From positions 2,170,001-2,234,000 of the forward strand of contig OY725504.1 of the NCBI GenBank assembly GCA_963281255.1: 64,000 bases of DNA, read 5' to 3'. Shown piece by piece: positions 20,871 through 31,896 of this stretch. The translations under genes were made by a program, and so were the position numbers. Positions within the stretch are counted from its first letter, which is position 1. Each line of letters opens with the position of its first letter. This DNA comes from Aphrocallistes beatrix (Eukaryota; Porifera; Hexactinellida; Sceptrulophora; Aphrocallistidae). The notes beneath the pieces are model-generated. The model was not told where the DNA came from. It worked only from the letters and a program-made list of their open reading frames with translations, and made no database searches.

Positions 20871-21590
20871 CATATTTGGGGAATGTCCGTGTATAGCAAC
20901 GGCCAGGAATTTTTTCACATTCCTGGCCATTGTACGGAACCCACAGCTAAAACCTCTTCCAAATGTCTCCAATATACACTGCCTGAACAAAAGTATTCGT
21001 ACACCCCATAATTCCCCATACAAATAGTTATAATACTGATTTATTTAGCGAGTCAATGTATTTAATTGGTAAGAGATACACTTAATTTGACTTCAAATTC
21101 GAATTCTCCACATTCAAATTACCCACTTTATAAGTTTTTAACTTAGTTACTCTTCTTCAAGATTAAATATTTTCAGCATTTGCTTTCCTATGCCACATGT
21201 CGCGAGTGATTACCATTGTATATGATGGCATTGGTGGTATGAGGTGGCGCAGTTTGAAAAATTTTAACCTTGTGGGAGTGTAAACAAGTTGAAAGATTAA
21301 TAAGTGAGTAATTCGAATATGGAGAATTCGAATTTGAAGTTAAATTAAGCGTATCTCTTACCAATTAAATACCTTGACTCGCTAAATAAACCAGTATTAT
21401 AACTACGTATTTGTATGGGGAATTATGGGATGTACGAATACTTTTGTTCAGGCAGTGTACACCAAATTGCAGGGAATTTAGTGCTGAGTGCGAATTTAGC
21501 ATTAACATGATATTCTGACATGGTTCAAAGAAGTTATGGATCTGAGACATTTCCGTTCAAAAATGAGTCCTTTTTTGGGCGACACCAGGT
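20871..21590. repeat. TAGCAACGG hairpin repeat, copy 3, split by a MITE
   Basis: 20,871-20,975 has the hairpin core (GTATAGCAACGGCC...GGCCATTGTACGG). The family resumes at 21,460 with AATTTAGTGCTGAG...TTTAGCATTAA, as in the copy at 4660. The MITE at 20,977-21,457 lies between the two parts. Confidence 0.65.
20977..21457. mobile_element. 481-bp Tc1-type MITE
   Basis: Termini CACTGCCTGAACAAAAGTAT and the mirrored ATACTTTTGTTCAGGCAGTG, flanked by TA (20,975-20,976 and 21,458-21,459). The inverted arms extend for about 150 bp on each side (ATTCCCCATACAAATA, GGTAAGAGATAC). No transposase. It is inserted in a hairpin repeat, whose uninterrupted relative is at 4620-4680. Confidence 0.92.
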
Positions 21591-22107
21591 AGTACATGTG
21601 GCTCTAAGTGGCAAAATATTAGCATTGATATTCTAAAAATCGAAATTCATGTTTAGACCCCCTTTAGGGATCTAAAATTCATTTATAAGGTCTTTTGGCA
21701 AATTTTTGATGCCCATAGGAAAGGCCAACCTTAAGATTTGAACACATATTTTGGATTAAGGCCTTCCTATTGTTGTTCTATAGAAAATCAAGCATCAAAA
21801 AAGCAGTTACGATTATTTAAATGAACTAAAAAACAGCATTATCGCTCTAAAAAGATCCTATTGCACAATCACTGGATGACAAATCGTTTTTGACAGCTGA
21901 ATTGGATACTCCGATATAATGTTTGTATATGATAATAATATACGGTTTTATTAAAGTTGGACTTTCCTATAACAGCTAATTTTTGACTTTTTTCATCGAG
22001 TTGATTAATTTTTCAGTGCAGATTTAAATCGCAGAGTTATATGCAAAATTGCTTAAATAAACACTCCAGCAATACTTTATGTATAAACCCCTCAATTTCC
22101 TTTATTA
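21591..22107. repeat. Old interspersed repeat sequence
   Basis: Blocks such as GCATTGATATTCTAAAAATCG, TTTAGACCCCCTTTAGGGATC and GGCCAACCTTAAG recur at 4700-4830 and 42,830-42,970. Termini are not resolved and there is no ORF. Confidence 0.5.
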
Positions 22108-23796
22108 TTAAGGATACCGCCCTTGAAAAACATCGCCTGACAAAAAAAAATGGTAAATTTTTTAATTGTGAATTCCATTGTATTACTGAGTGGTCTACCA
22201 TCTAATCGAACTTGTTGGACGGTATTTATTTTAATATTTATGAATTGGCCCACTAAAGTTTAGTGTTACTAAAAATCGGAAAGTTATTTGTGGTTTTTCG
22301 GTTCATTCATCAATTAGTTTCTTACTTATCCGATAATTTTTCAATGATATAGACCTCAAAATGGTTTTGGCCTCTTTGAAGATTATAAAACAGATCAATA
22401 TAGAAAAAGAGGCATATAAAATCCAATCAAAATATCTCTATGAGGGACTTCATATCTAAAATGCTCGGGAAATGGCCTTAGATATTAGCTATTGTATAAA
22501 GAAAAGAATTCTGAACATTTTAAAAATTTTTTTTCAGATCCGACCATTAGTTCGTAAGTTATAGTTTATTATAGTTAAAGTTTGGACATCACACCTCTCT
22601 ATGGTCCCGAAAGTGCTCGATGTCAAATCTTAAAAACTATTGAAGATATATAATATATTATAATCTTAAATGAAAGGATATATATGATAATATATAGGTT
22701 CCTCAAACATCTCTTTGTCAAAAAGTAAATATTTCTCGACTTATCATTGATTTTATTGTAATACAAATTCTATGAAGAACTTTGAATATAATAGAAAATG
22801 ACGAATCTTGTCATGGAATATGTTCCCAAATCTAGCTACAGGGTGTTTCAGCGATTGTATCACGAAAAGAATTTGAAATTACTAAGTAAATATTTTACTA
22901 ATCATCTTCCCCTTTTATGATGTTGTTTAGCACCTTCTGACATTTGAAGTGACAACAAAATGGACAAGCTAGATGACAAACAAAACAAGATCAAGATGGT
23001 AGAATTTTACCATAAAAATCAGTCCTATTCAAGACTACCCCACACTTCTAAGGTTTACCCGCCCAAAATGACTAAATCGGAAATGAGTTATCCCATATTA
23101 ATGATGTTTTAAAATCATTTACTTTTATTCCAACGGTTTGCTTCATTGTTTTTCATAAATGTCAAAGGATTTCCTTTCAAAAGCAACCAAAATAATTAAA
23201 TTATCTCAATCACAAATGAAATGAAAGCAATTTACTTTTGTGTGTAATCAATGAAACACCCAAATAAAAAAGTCAAATTTGTTTGGAGATGGAAGGCTGA
23301 AATTTACAATAGTTGTTTAATATCGTTGTACGATAAACGTAAGACCACTCGATTTTCGATATCTTATAAATTTGTGATATTATTGCTGATTTCCCATGGA
23401 AAAACGGACCTTTTTCGCCGTTTTTTTGGCAATTTTTAAAAAAACCCTATAAAATTAAAAATTTTAGTTATTTTAACTCTCTTTTGGTCCTATGCGATAG
23501 CAAATTTGATAAACTATATATGAATAAATTTTCGAAGGATTTGATCCAAACGTGTGTTCGGAAAAATATACAGAGTGGAGGAGGCTCTAACATTAGGATG
23601 TGCTAGCGAAAAACGAAAAAAAAAACGACTTTGAGACGCTGTAACTCAAAAACTAGAAATGCGAACCAAAAACGGTTTGGCATGCCTCAGTATTTTTAAA
23701 TTGCACTACCTGCCCACGCTTAACATCTTATATAGCCCTCTTCTTAATATATGCTGTAAGCCAAAACTAAGGATTTTTCTCGGGCGGTATCCTTAA
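22108..23796. mobile_element. TTAA-target element, full length (copy E1)
   Basis: TTAA at both ends (22,108-22,111 and 23,793-23,796), with inverted termini GGATACCGCCC...GGGCGGTATCC. The left side is the A-type end (TTGGACGGTATTTATTTT) and the right side the B-type end (CCCACGCTTAACATCTTATA). About 1.69 kb with no ORF above 62 codons, so non-autonomous. It contains the intact (empty) version of the site where the mariner sits in the 31.5-kb copy: GTTATAGTTTATTATAG near 22,560. A short tract at 22,840-23,230 is not shared with other copies and may be a small insertion. Confidence 0.88.
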
Positions 23797-24138
23797 CTGA
23801 GTCATAATATTAAATAGCTTGCAAACATCCTTATTCAACAACTTGTAGCAGTTCTTAAAAGAAGGTGACAGAGCCCCAAAAATTAAAGTCTTAATTCAAC
23901 CATTGTTAAACTGTTTATGGATAGTACTAGTTAGTATAAGAATTAATGCATAGTTTCGAACTAGGAATAAATATGAAGTTATAGTCACTCAAAGTCTGAA
24001 TCCTATACAAAGTCCGTGGGGTTGGGCCGTTCGGGATAACTACACTATTGACTAGATCAGGTTGATATAAGAGAACATTTATTTTACTTTTTTAATAATT
24101 TCATCCTTGCTATTAAAACACGATTAATATACTACATA

Positions 24139-24570
24139 TAACGAATTGATTGAAGAAACTGCCAGGCACAGAAAACTGATTTTTTGCCATTTGGGAGTCT
24201 TTTGGCTATGATTTCACTAAGTTATAACCGTCATTGTCTCCTTTCTTAGAATTAGAAGTTTCAGATTTTCGACGATAACTTAGTCACTTTAGGTGATAGA
24301 AGGCTGAAAGTTTATTATAATGTGTATACTAATATATCTTACATATGATGCAACTATAATAAAAAATAATGACTCATCACTATATTATTACGTCATCACG
24401 CATTAAAATTCGAAAAATTGAAAATCGATTATAACAGTAAGACAGACGTATTTAGAAATGTTATCTACTTTATAATTAATCATTGTGAGCCCAGGAGCTC
24501 GAAAGGACCCTCTGGCGGAAAAGTGTTCGCCAGCCGCACAGCACGATCAAGCCAAGCGCGCTTGTTTTAA
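24139..24570 (-). mobile_element. Repeat R copy, minus orientation
   Basis: Starts AACGAATTGATTGAAGAAAC and has CTAAGTTATAACCGTCATTGTC and a TTACGTCATCACGCATT tract. It ends with the degraded GC head (CTGGCGGAAAAGTGTTCGCC, AGCGCGCTTG). A second head-like fragment in plus orientation (GCAAGCACGCTTCGTTTGC) follows at 24,577-24,600. Confidence 0.8.
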
Positions 24571-24699
24571 TAATGTAGCAAGCACGCTTCGTTTGCTTGC
24601 ACTGAAATGACAGTTGATTGTTTTATTATTCACTGCTAAATAAACCGTCATTTTACTACGGTAAATCATTAATTCAGAATTGGAAAAGAAATTTTAGGT

Positions 24700-25240
24700 G
24701 CGTAATTTGAATAATTTGAAATCTATGCCCAAAAACCACATGTTAACTGCTGGAAGATAGTCTCTAGCTATCTTTAGAATTTGTTTACTTATATATCTAT
24801 TGTAAACAAGTGTAAACAAATAATTTATCACATAGATTCGAAAATACTACAGTAGAATTTACCTATTAGCAATTCGAGTTTTGATCATAAAATGGTTGCT
24901 AATATGGGAACAGAATTAGCACAAAGTCTTCACCTGGGACCTGAAGATTAGTTGCAAATAGAGCAATAATGCTAATGAGTAAATTCAACTTTATATTCAA
25001 ATATTCACGCCTAAAAGCCCTTTCAACCGTTGGAAGCCTGTCTCTAGCCTATATTTGGAATTTGTTACTTTATGTAACTATTGTAAACGAAAGTTAACAA
25101 ATAATTTATCATATACTATATTCGAATTATACACCCCTCAACTCAATCTTAATTGTTGGAAGCTAGCCTCTGGCATTTTTAAAAATTCGCCAAATGGTGT
25201 GAAAATAATGTGTATAAAGCAAGTAAATATGCACATACCT
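24700..25240. repeat. Three degenerate direct repeats
   Basis: The block [TTGGAAG...TCTCTAGCTATCTTTAGAATTTG...AACAAATAATTTATCACATA] at about 24,750-24,840 is repeated at about 25,030-25,115 and in part at 25,155-25,200. Spacing is unequal and no ORF is preserved. It may be the remains of a tandemly repeated element. Confidence 0.55.
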
Positions 25241-25645
25241 GGGTTTTTATTGCTCTTATATTATAATCTTATATTATAAACTTTTTTATTTCTATATATT
25301 ATAATAAAATTAAGATATCTAACGCAAGTTTTGGTTTTGAAGTAATAATAACAGAACAGTATATTGTAGTGTCATACAATGATTTCTATTGTGAGATTTG
25401 TGAGAAGTATATCTATCTATTGTATATAAAATGTTGTGAAAAATAGTTTACCATTTTTTTGCAGAAGTGTGAAAATTTCACTTAGATCTTAAAAAAATAA
25501 TCGTAGTCACATCATTTGACATCTACATGCCAATTTGCATATCTCTACCGCTTGCCAATTCTTCAATCAATTCGGACAAAGACAAAAAGAAAAAATCATA
25601 GCGTTTTAATATATAAAATATAATTATGCTATATTCTCTCTTTAG
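25241..25645. other. No gene seen
   Basis: Very AT-rich sequence. It contains a short match to the tail of repeat R (CCAATTCTTCAATCAATTCG at about 25,553) and nothing else recognisable. Confidence 0.4.
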
Positions 25646-27541
25646 AGAGATCATCCAGAAATTATCATTGATTCTATCCAACAATCTTCACGATTAAATC
25701 AAATCTCTGTAACTACCTTTGTGGTTGTTAATGTAAATCCAGTTCAATGGAAAGCAACAGATCTAACAGGTAGAAAAGACAGAATATTTGGTTAGATATA
25801 TGTATCTGCAATTCACTAAAGCTCATTTTTGAGGTTGAAAACCCTGATTTTTTTGCGCAACTTAAGAAAGCCCTGCCTGCCTACAAAAGACCTCATAAGT
25901 ATTTCAATTCTAAGATATTCTCTGCGACATTTTCAAAGTTACACAGTGACATATGTATCATACTTAATACTCTATATACAATATGTCTTACCGTGGATAT
26001 TTGGACGAATAGGACAATGCGTGCCCACATGGGTATTCCTAGACATTTCCGAGGAAATTTTCAGCTGCAGAGTGTCATGTTCGCATGTAGACGTTTAAAA
26101 GGGGCAGCATACTGCAGAAAATGTGTTATCTTAATACCAGGAAATTACAACACATTTCAATTTGCAGGGAAAGTTTTACATCACAGACAATGCAGTCAAT
26201 ATACTAAAAGCATTTATCAAGTTTCCAGGTGTGGAAGTGGAATATGGTGATGATAGTAAATCAGATGAGGAAGAAAATCAGGATTTCTACATAACTGTCG
26301 ATTCACTTGAGATGTTCCACCACTACAGCAGCATATCTCTTGTTTCATCCACACTTTACAGTTAGTAGTCCAGGATGAGCTAAAAGATATTGGCGCTGTA
26401 TCATCAATCATTAGCAAAACATCAAATATGGTTAGTTTTGTTTGTCATTCCTGTTAAGTTTCTTCTATTTTGAGAATCATAACAAACTCCAGGCAAAGAA
26501 TGATACAAGAAAGATGTAATAGCACAAATAATATGCTGAAATCACTTTTAAATGTAGATCCTCAAATAATGGAGAATCTAGATTATCCAGCGAAATTAAC
26601 GAAGTATGAGATGAAAGTTATAAGTGAAATTACAGCAATGCTCACACCAATCGAAATAAAAGTATCCAATGTCAAGCACATAATTTCGTAACTTCAAGTT
26701 TGATAATACCTTGCATCAGTGGAATTATATGCTATGAATTGAACAAATTATCACGAACATATAGAAAACGACAAATATATAAACTATCATAGCAATTCAG
26801 AGTTAAACATCCTTTACCCGGGTGTAGCTCCTCGGAGATCCCCCCATATAGGGTGTAGCCATCCCAAATTTAGGATGTGGCCATTCCAGTTCATTCCGTG
26901 AGAGGGTTGCGACAACCAAAGCTAATTTGTGAAATTTTAGTGGGCACAGCCTTTGATATTGCGGTCTAGGCCGCATGTGCCCTATCCTGGCTATGTCTTT
27001 GCCCCCTTATAATCATAAAAATACGAAATAACTGTATTTAGATGAAGCTACTTAAGTAGTTGGCATGATTAATCGGTGTAACAATTATACTGAATCGACT
27101 CGACTGAATGATTAGGTACTATGGTCCCGTCCAGAAAATAGGAACCTTTCTGTCCCGTCCCGAAAATTAGGTATATTGTCTGTCCCGTCCGTCAAATTAG
27201 GTATCTTGACTCGTCCCGCCTCGGAAAATACGTATCCTGATTCGTCCCGTCCCGTAAATTGGGTATCTAGATTTTCCGGGACGGTCTCGTCTTGTACTCG
27301 AAATTAGGCATGCCCAATTAAACATCCCAGATGATTCGGATCCACTCCAATACTGGAAACAGAACAAACTGACAATGCTTGAACCTACTCCTCTGGCTCT
27401 TTATTACCCAACAATCCCGGCTTTATCAGCTCCAGGAGGACGCTTGTTTTCTATTGCAGGGAAGGTGTTTCGCCCAGACAGATGTAGACTGTCAGACAAG
27501 AGATTTGAGGAACTCATGTTTATGATAGGAAATATACACTA
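25646..27541 (+). pseudogene. hAT transposase (ZBED type), broken and interrupted
   Basis: In order on the plus strand: VENPDFFAQLKKALP (from about 25,838); the catalytic-domain start TVDIWTNRTMRAHMGI with CRRLKG (to about 26,100); ITDNAVNILKAF (26,165 on); a CNSTNNMLKSLLNV helix region (26,470-26,690) and SSLIIPCISGIICYELNKLSR. After about 500 bp of foreign sequence, the C-terminal dimerisation domain follows (27,330-27,535: DPLQYWKQNK, LSAPGGRLFSIAGK, DKRFEELMFM). The domain order matches hAT transposases. Several frame changes and the insertion at about 26,815-27,315 make it non-functional. Confidence 0.82.
26815..27315. repeat. Insertion in the hAT gene, with 31-bp tandem repeats
   Basis: The first half (26,815-27,000) is relatively GC-rich (GGGTGTAGC repeated, GCGGTCTAGGCCGC). 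27,121-27,300 consists of five or six units of about 28-31 bp beginning GTCCCGTCC(C)G and containing AAATTAGGTAT. Such tandem GC motifs resemble subterminal repeats of a hAT-like element. No complete terminus pair is seen. Confidence 0.6.
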
Positions 27542-27757
27542 ACAATAATTATTGCGTTATTCTCTCATTGAAAGTATTTAGTTAAAAAGAATATATACTT
27601 GTATGTCCTTATCAGGCAATTAATGCAACATGTTTTAATGGCTCAATGAAATGCAACATATCAAACAGCGACTTGAATCCAGGATCAGTAATTCAGTACT
27701 GCGCAGAAAAGACATCAATCTCACTCTTTTGCAATATTTCGTCTAAGGGGTATAGTG
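27542..27757. other. No gene seen
   Basis: Short spacer between two convergent transposase relics. No RNA gene, terminator or inverted repeat is recognised. Confidence 0.4.
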
Positions 27758-29110
27758 TCACGCGAAATACTGTAAAATGTCAATATCGAGAAAGTGCTTA
27801 GATGAAGTGATTAGTGAAACCATCGAATGAAGTAGATCACAGACGGAAGCATCAACACGTTTGTTGAATTCATTAACAAAGACCTTCACAACCTTTGTCG
27901 AACAGTTTCTCTTTGTAATCTCTTCTGGTTCATGTGTATTGGTTAGAATCCTTCCTGCAACGGCGGCGGTGATCTCATTGGGAGTGCGATCTCGTTGGCA
28001 TTTGTCGCGTTGCTTCATCCTGCTCAAACAGCTCTGGAGAATCTAATGACTCTCTTAGCACGTCGATAAGTTCGACAGCCTTGCTCGTATCGATGTTTGT
28101 ACTCTGCAGATAGTTAGCTGCAAAATTGAACTTCAGCACAATATTCAGAAAGAGTACTGAGACAGACTATGTAATCCGTATCAATGAAACCCACCATGAT
28201 TGTGCGGTAGCTTGTCTTTCACTGTAGTCATCATCTTCAAATTATTCTACAGACTTGATCACACTTCTCAGGGTAACAACTGCAGCATTACATAGTTTAG
28301 CCTGACTACGCCACCTCGTCCTGGATAGAGACTTAAACTCCTTCATGCTCAGTGCTATGCTCAGTGCTTTGCATTCTTCTATATCATCACGTTGGTTCTT
28401 TTGTGTAGCGTGGAAATAGTAATGAGGCACACTGACAAAGAAGCATTTGTATAGGGCATATTCTCGAAGAACCTTGCAGCTTTGTCGATGCCGTATACCT
28501 AAATAAACGACGGTTCAATCGATGTGCCCAGTAATGAACATAAATGGCTAAGGGACAAATGAACTCACGCATTACGCTTGTAGTCCTCCCAGGCGGTCAG
28601 ACATGACACTTGAGCTTTCATAGCTTTCTTTGGGTTATCGGGTGACTCGTCGAGTCCACTCCCACGTCAAGCTGCTCAAGCTGCTCCTTCAGAACCCGAT
28701 GACTGATCGACTGTCCAAAGCATCTACTTTCATGAAGTTGTAAAAGTCCTCATAAAGGACTCCACAATCAACATAACGCAAACAAATGGATAGCTGCTCT
28801 TCTTTTCTGACATCTTTCGTTCATCGCACATGATAGCGATCTACTTCGCTGACTTCAGATTGGAAAGGATATCGGCACGAACAGACAGGTCTTGGGGGAA
28901 ATGATTAGTGTACTGTGCATGACAAATTCTGCTCATGAGCTTCTTCTTTATGATAGGATTGGATGCGTAGGATGAGAGAATCTCAAAAAAGTTACCTCTA
29001 TTGTGATATCCGCAGTTAAAATCGATCTCCACAGACGGAAGAATCTACGAGGCGTTCCTCACGGTAACCTCGCAGATCCATATCTTGAACGCTGCAGTGA
29101 ACGACGACCT
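27758..29110 (-). pseudogene. ZMYM1-like hAT transposase (DUF4371 type), broken
   Basis: Minus strand, N to C: about 29,110-29,030 MDLRGYREERLVD; 29,032-28,841 FNCGYHNRGNFFEILSSYAS (DUF4371 'RGNF' motif); 28,572-28,500 CPLAIYVHYWAHRLN (the Cys/His motif near the catalytic Asp); 28,430-28,242 MKEFKSLSRTRWRSQ; and 28,027-27,758, a helical region before the C-terminus. This order is that of ZMYM1/DUF4371 hAT proteins. Stops and frame changes separate every block, and the dimerisation domain is cut at about 27,760. Confidence 0.78.
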
Positions 29111-29806
29111 AAGAAACAGTATTGATGTAGTGGTAGTTATCTAAGATTTCTTGTCTCGAGATTGAAACCATTTTGTACTGACACTACCACTCCGCACACT
29201 CTCTTGGAAACTAACTACTTCACAAAGTTTCGATGTGAGACTCGGAAGCCTCGTGTAAAGCCTTTGCTCTCTTCCATAGCTCCCTTCCAGTTGTTGAATC
29301 AAAACTAAGTCCACTGGTCACTGGTATAATTGTATGAGAATGCTCGGCAGCAATAGCAGAATGCTATGTCGGAAGAGATGGAATACTCGAGCCAAGCTCT
29401 ACGCTTGTACCACCACTTGATTGCTATAAGTAGTATGATAAAAAACAACAAATCTACATATTATAAAGAATTATATTTTAATGGATCAAAAAACTTAATT
29501 TTTCTGTTTCTAAACTTAGTACAATCATTGTCAATCTAGATTCAGGGCCGGAGGAAACAGTGCACCAGATCCTGCATTTAGCACTTTTTCATAGAATTTA
29601 TATTACAGGTATTACAAAACCACGTTTGCTTTCCCACTTTTTCAAATATGATCTTGCCCAAATCGCCCTTAGTTGCTTCCAGGACCTCTGAGATAATCAG
29701 AGAGGCCAGGGTCACTTTGCTAGAATTATAGCATCCAATTCCAATATATGAAAACATGAGAAGAATGTGTTAAAAATTATACGATAATAGTGCAATTATG
29801 TGATTA
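29111..29806. other. No gene seen; possible hAT outer sequence
   Basis: May include degraded 5' coding or flank of the ZMYM1-like hAT. CAGGGCCGGAGG at 29,543 resembles a hAT terminus, but no partner was found. Otherwise AT-rich. Confidence 0.35.
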
Positions 29807-30061
29807 CAAACGAGCCACAGCCTACGTAACTATAGCCTATTCAGGGTACGAATTTTACCTTACCATGGATTACTTCAAGTCTATTTTGTAAACAAACCAT
29901 AATGTTTGAAATAAATTTGACTACGATAAGATGCAGTGTATAATTATAATATAGGATAAGTATATCATTGTTTAGTTTGTTTAGTATTACCTACAATATT
30001 TCATACATTTTCTTCCAAGTAATTCCCAATTTATTCATCCACACGTACATTTTTCTTAGCA

Positions 30062-30360
30062 GTATGCCGAATAGGTGTAGTGTAGCCAACTTCTGCTCCA
30101 ATTACGATGCAGTGATTATGTTCCAGTTTTTGAAATGTTGAATCATTGATCCAAAGAACTGCAAGATGAATGGCGAAGGTTTCTCCATAGAGATGATGCA
30201 TGGAAATTGGCGAGTCTTCATCTGTGCGAGCCATTTCTGTGACGAGGATATACTACTTCACTTCGATATTCCCCAGGGTGACGGTACAGTAAATAAAGTT
30301 TCCAGAAAACCTGATCTTCGGAAAATGAGAAGCCCATCAATCTTCTTAATTGTCCTTCAT
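30062..30360 (+). pseudogene. THAP-like zinc-finger domain
   Basis: MPNRCSVANFCSNYD starts the pattern (the two Cys of a C2CH finger). After a frame change it continues NWRVFICASHFCDED (Cys and His), then a KPDLRKMRSPSIF tail that matches the '...LKPGAVPSIF' end of THAP domains. THAP fingers bind DNA and are found in P-element transposases. The Cys/His spacing fits. A stop and a shift between the halves make it inactive. The second half is also present in copy A (4470-4335). Confidence 0.62.
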
Positions 30361-30439
30361 ATTTATGTGTAAATTGGGACTCCCAATTGTCATACATCCT
30401 GAAGAAGCAGCTGAACAAGTCGGCGAGGAAGACGAGGCT

Positions 30440-31320
30440 ATGGGAGAGCATGGCACTGGTGATATGGGGGAGTTTAGAGATGGGACCTAGAACTGCAGAT
30501 GACCAGGACTGCTTTAGCAAGTTTATTGTGGTGAGAGCGCTTAAAAGAAGTCAGCTGAAGCCTGAGGGTATGCTAGCACCTCACATCTTCCAGACAGATA
30601 ACGGGGTTGAATTTACTATTAACCTGCTGAATACGACACTCGCAATGGCGGCTACAGGTACTTCTTACTCATAGTTGATCTCTTTTCACATTACGTCGAA
30701 GCGATCCCGTTGAAAGACCAGACCGCCACGTCCATCATTAACGCATTCATGGAAGGATGGATCTGTCGTGGATATGGCGTACCAAATATTATGCTCACAG
30801 ATCAGAGGAAGAATGTGGATGGATTAGCGGTGCACGAACTGTGCCACGACTTAGGGATTACTAAACGTCACACCACACCGTAACACCCGGAGTCTGATGG
30901 GATGGCCGAAAGACATATCGGCTTCGTCAAACAAGTGATACGTTGCTTGATGCTCGAACGCCACCTAGAAAAGGGTTCCTGGCTGTCGTTGTTGCAAGAG
31001 ATACTTTCTACGGCAATAATCTGAACAACGCGTCGAGTAAAATATCTCCGTCCATGTTGCCGTTTGGCCTTCAGCCGAGATCACCAATCAATATGCTCAT
31101 TAGCACTGGTAATACTCCAACGAAAGTTACAGGGTCATCCAGTCAGTATCTTGAAACAACGGTAAAGAGAGGGCAAGAATTGATTGAAATTGCACGAGAA
31201 AACCGAGAGTGCACCCAATCGGGGGAAGTATGATAAAGGTAGAGAAGAAGTATGATCAAGGCAAGAAAAAATCCAACATAACCACGGGAGATTGGGTCAT
31301 GATTAATATGAAGGACTATT
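30440..31320 (+). pseudogene. Two consecutive integrase domains (first partial, second gypsy-type)
   Basis: First: DDQDCFSKFIVVRALK and FQTDNGVEF (30,589-30,615), resembling the first and second catalytic Asp motifs of KRBA2-like integrases; the Glu half is missing. Second, from 30,654: YRYFLLIVDLFSHYVEAIP, NIMLTDQ and HPESDGMAER, the full D,D(35)E motif series of Ty3/gypsy-type integrase. A GDWVMINMKDY segment at about 31,290 is the start of its C-terminal domain. A TAA stop replaces Tyr in the YHP motif. Copy A has the same stop, so the mutation predates duplication. Later frameshifts are private to this copy. Confidence 0.75.
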
Positions 31321-31896
31321 CGTCTATATGTTAGTTTGTAGTAAGAGAGAGCACTATCACAATTTTCCACCTCTTTTGTATCAATATTCAATACACTCAA
31401 TCAGTCAGCAAAATATAGATATACTACTACTATACAGTTTGTATTTTGCACTTAAGGATACCGCCCTTGAAAAACATCGCCTGACAAAAAAAATGGCAGA
31501 AATTTTTTGTTAATTCCATTGTATTACTGAGTGGTCTACCATCTAATCGTACTTGTTGGACGGTATTTATTTTGATATTTATGAATTGGCCCCCTAAAGT
31601 TTAATGCTCCTAAAAATCGGAAAGTTATTTGTGGTTTTTCGGCGCAATCATCAATTAGTTTCTTACTTATCCGATATTTTTTCAATGATATAGACCTCAA
31701 AATGGTTTTGGCCTCTTTGAAGATTATAAAACAGATCAATTAAGAAAAAGAGGAATATAAAATCCAATCAAAATATCTCTATGAGGGACTTCATATCTAA
31801 AATGCTCGGGAAATGGCAGTTGATATTAGCTATTGTATAAAGAAGAGAATTCTGAACATTTCAAAAAAATTTCCGACCATTAGTTCGTAAGTTATA

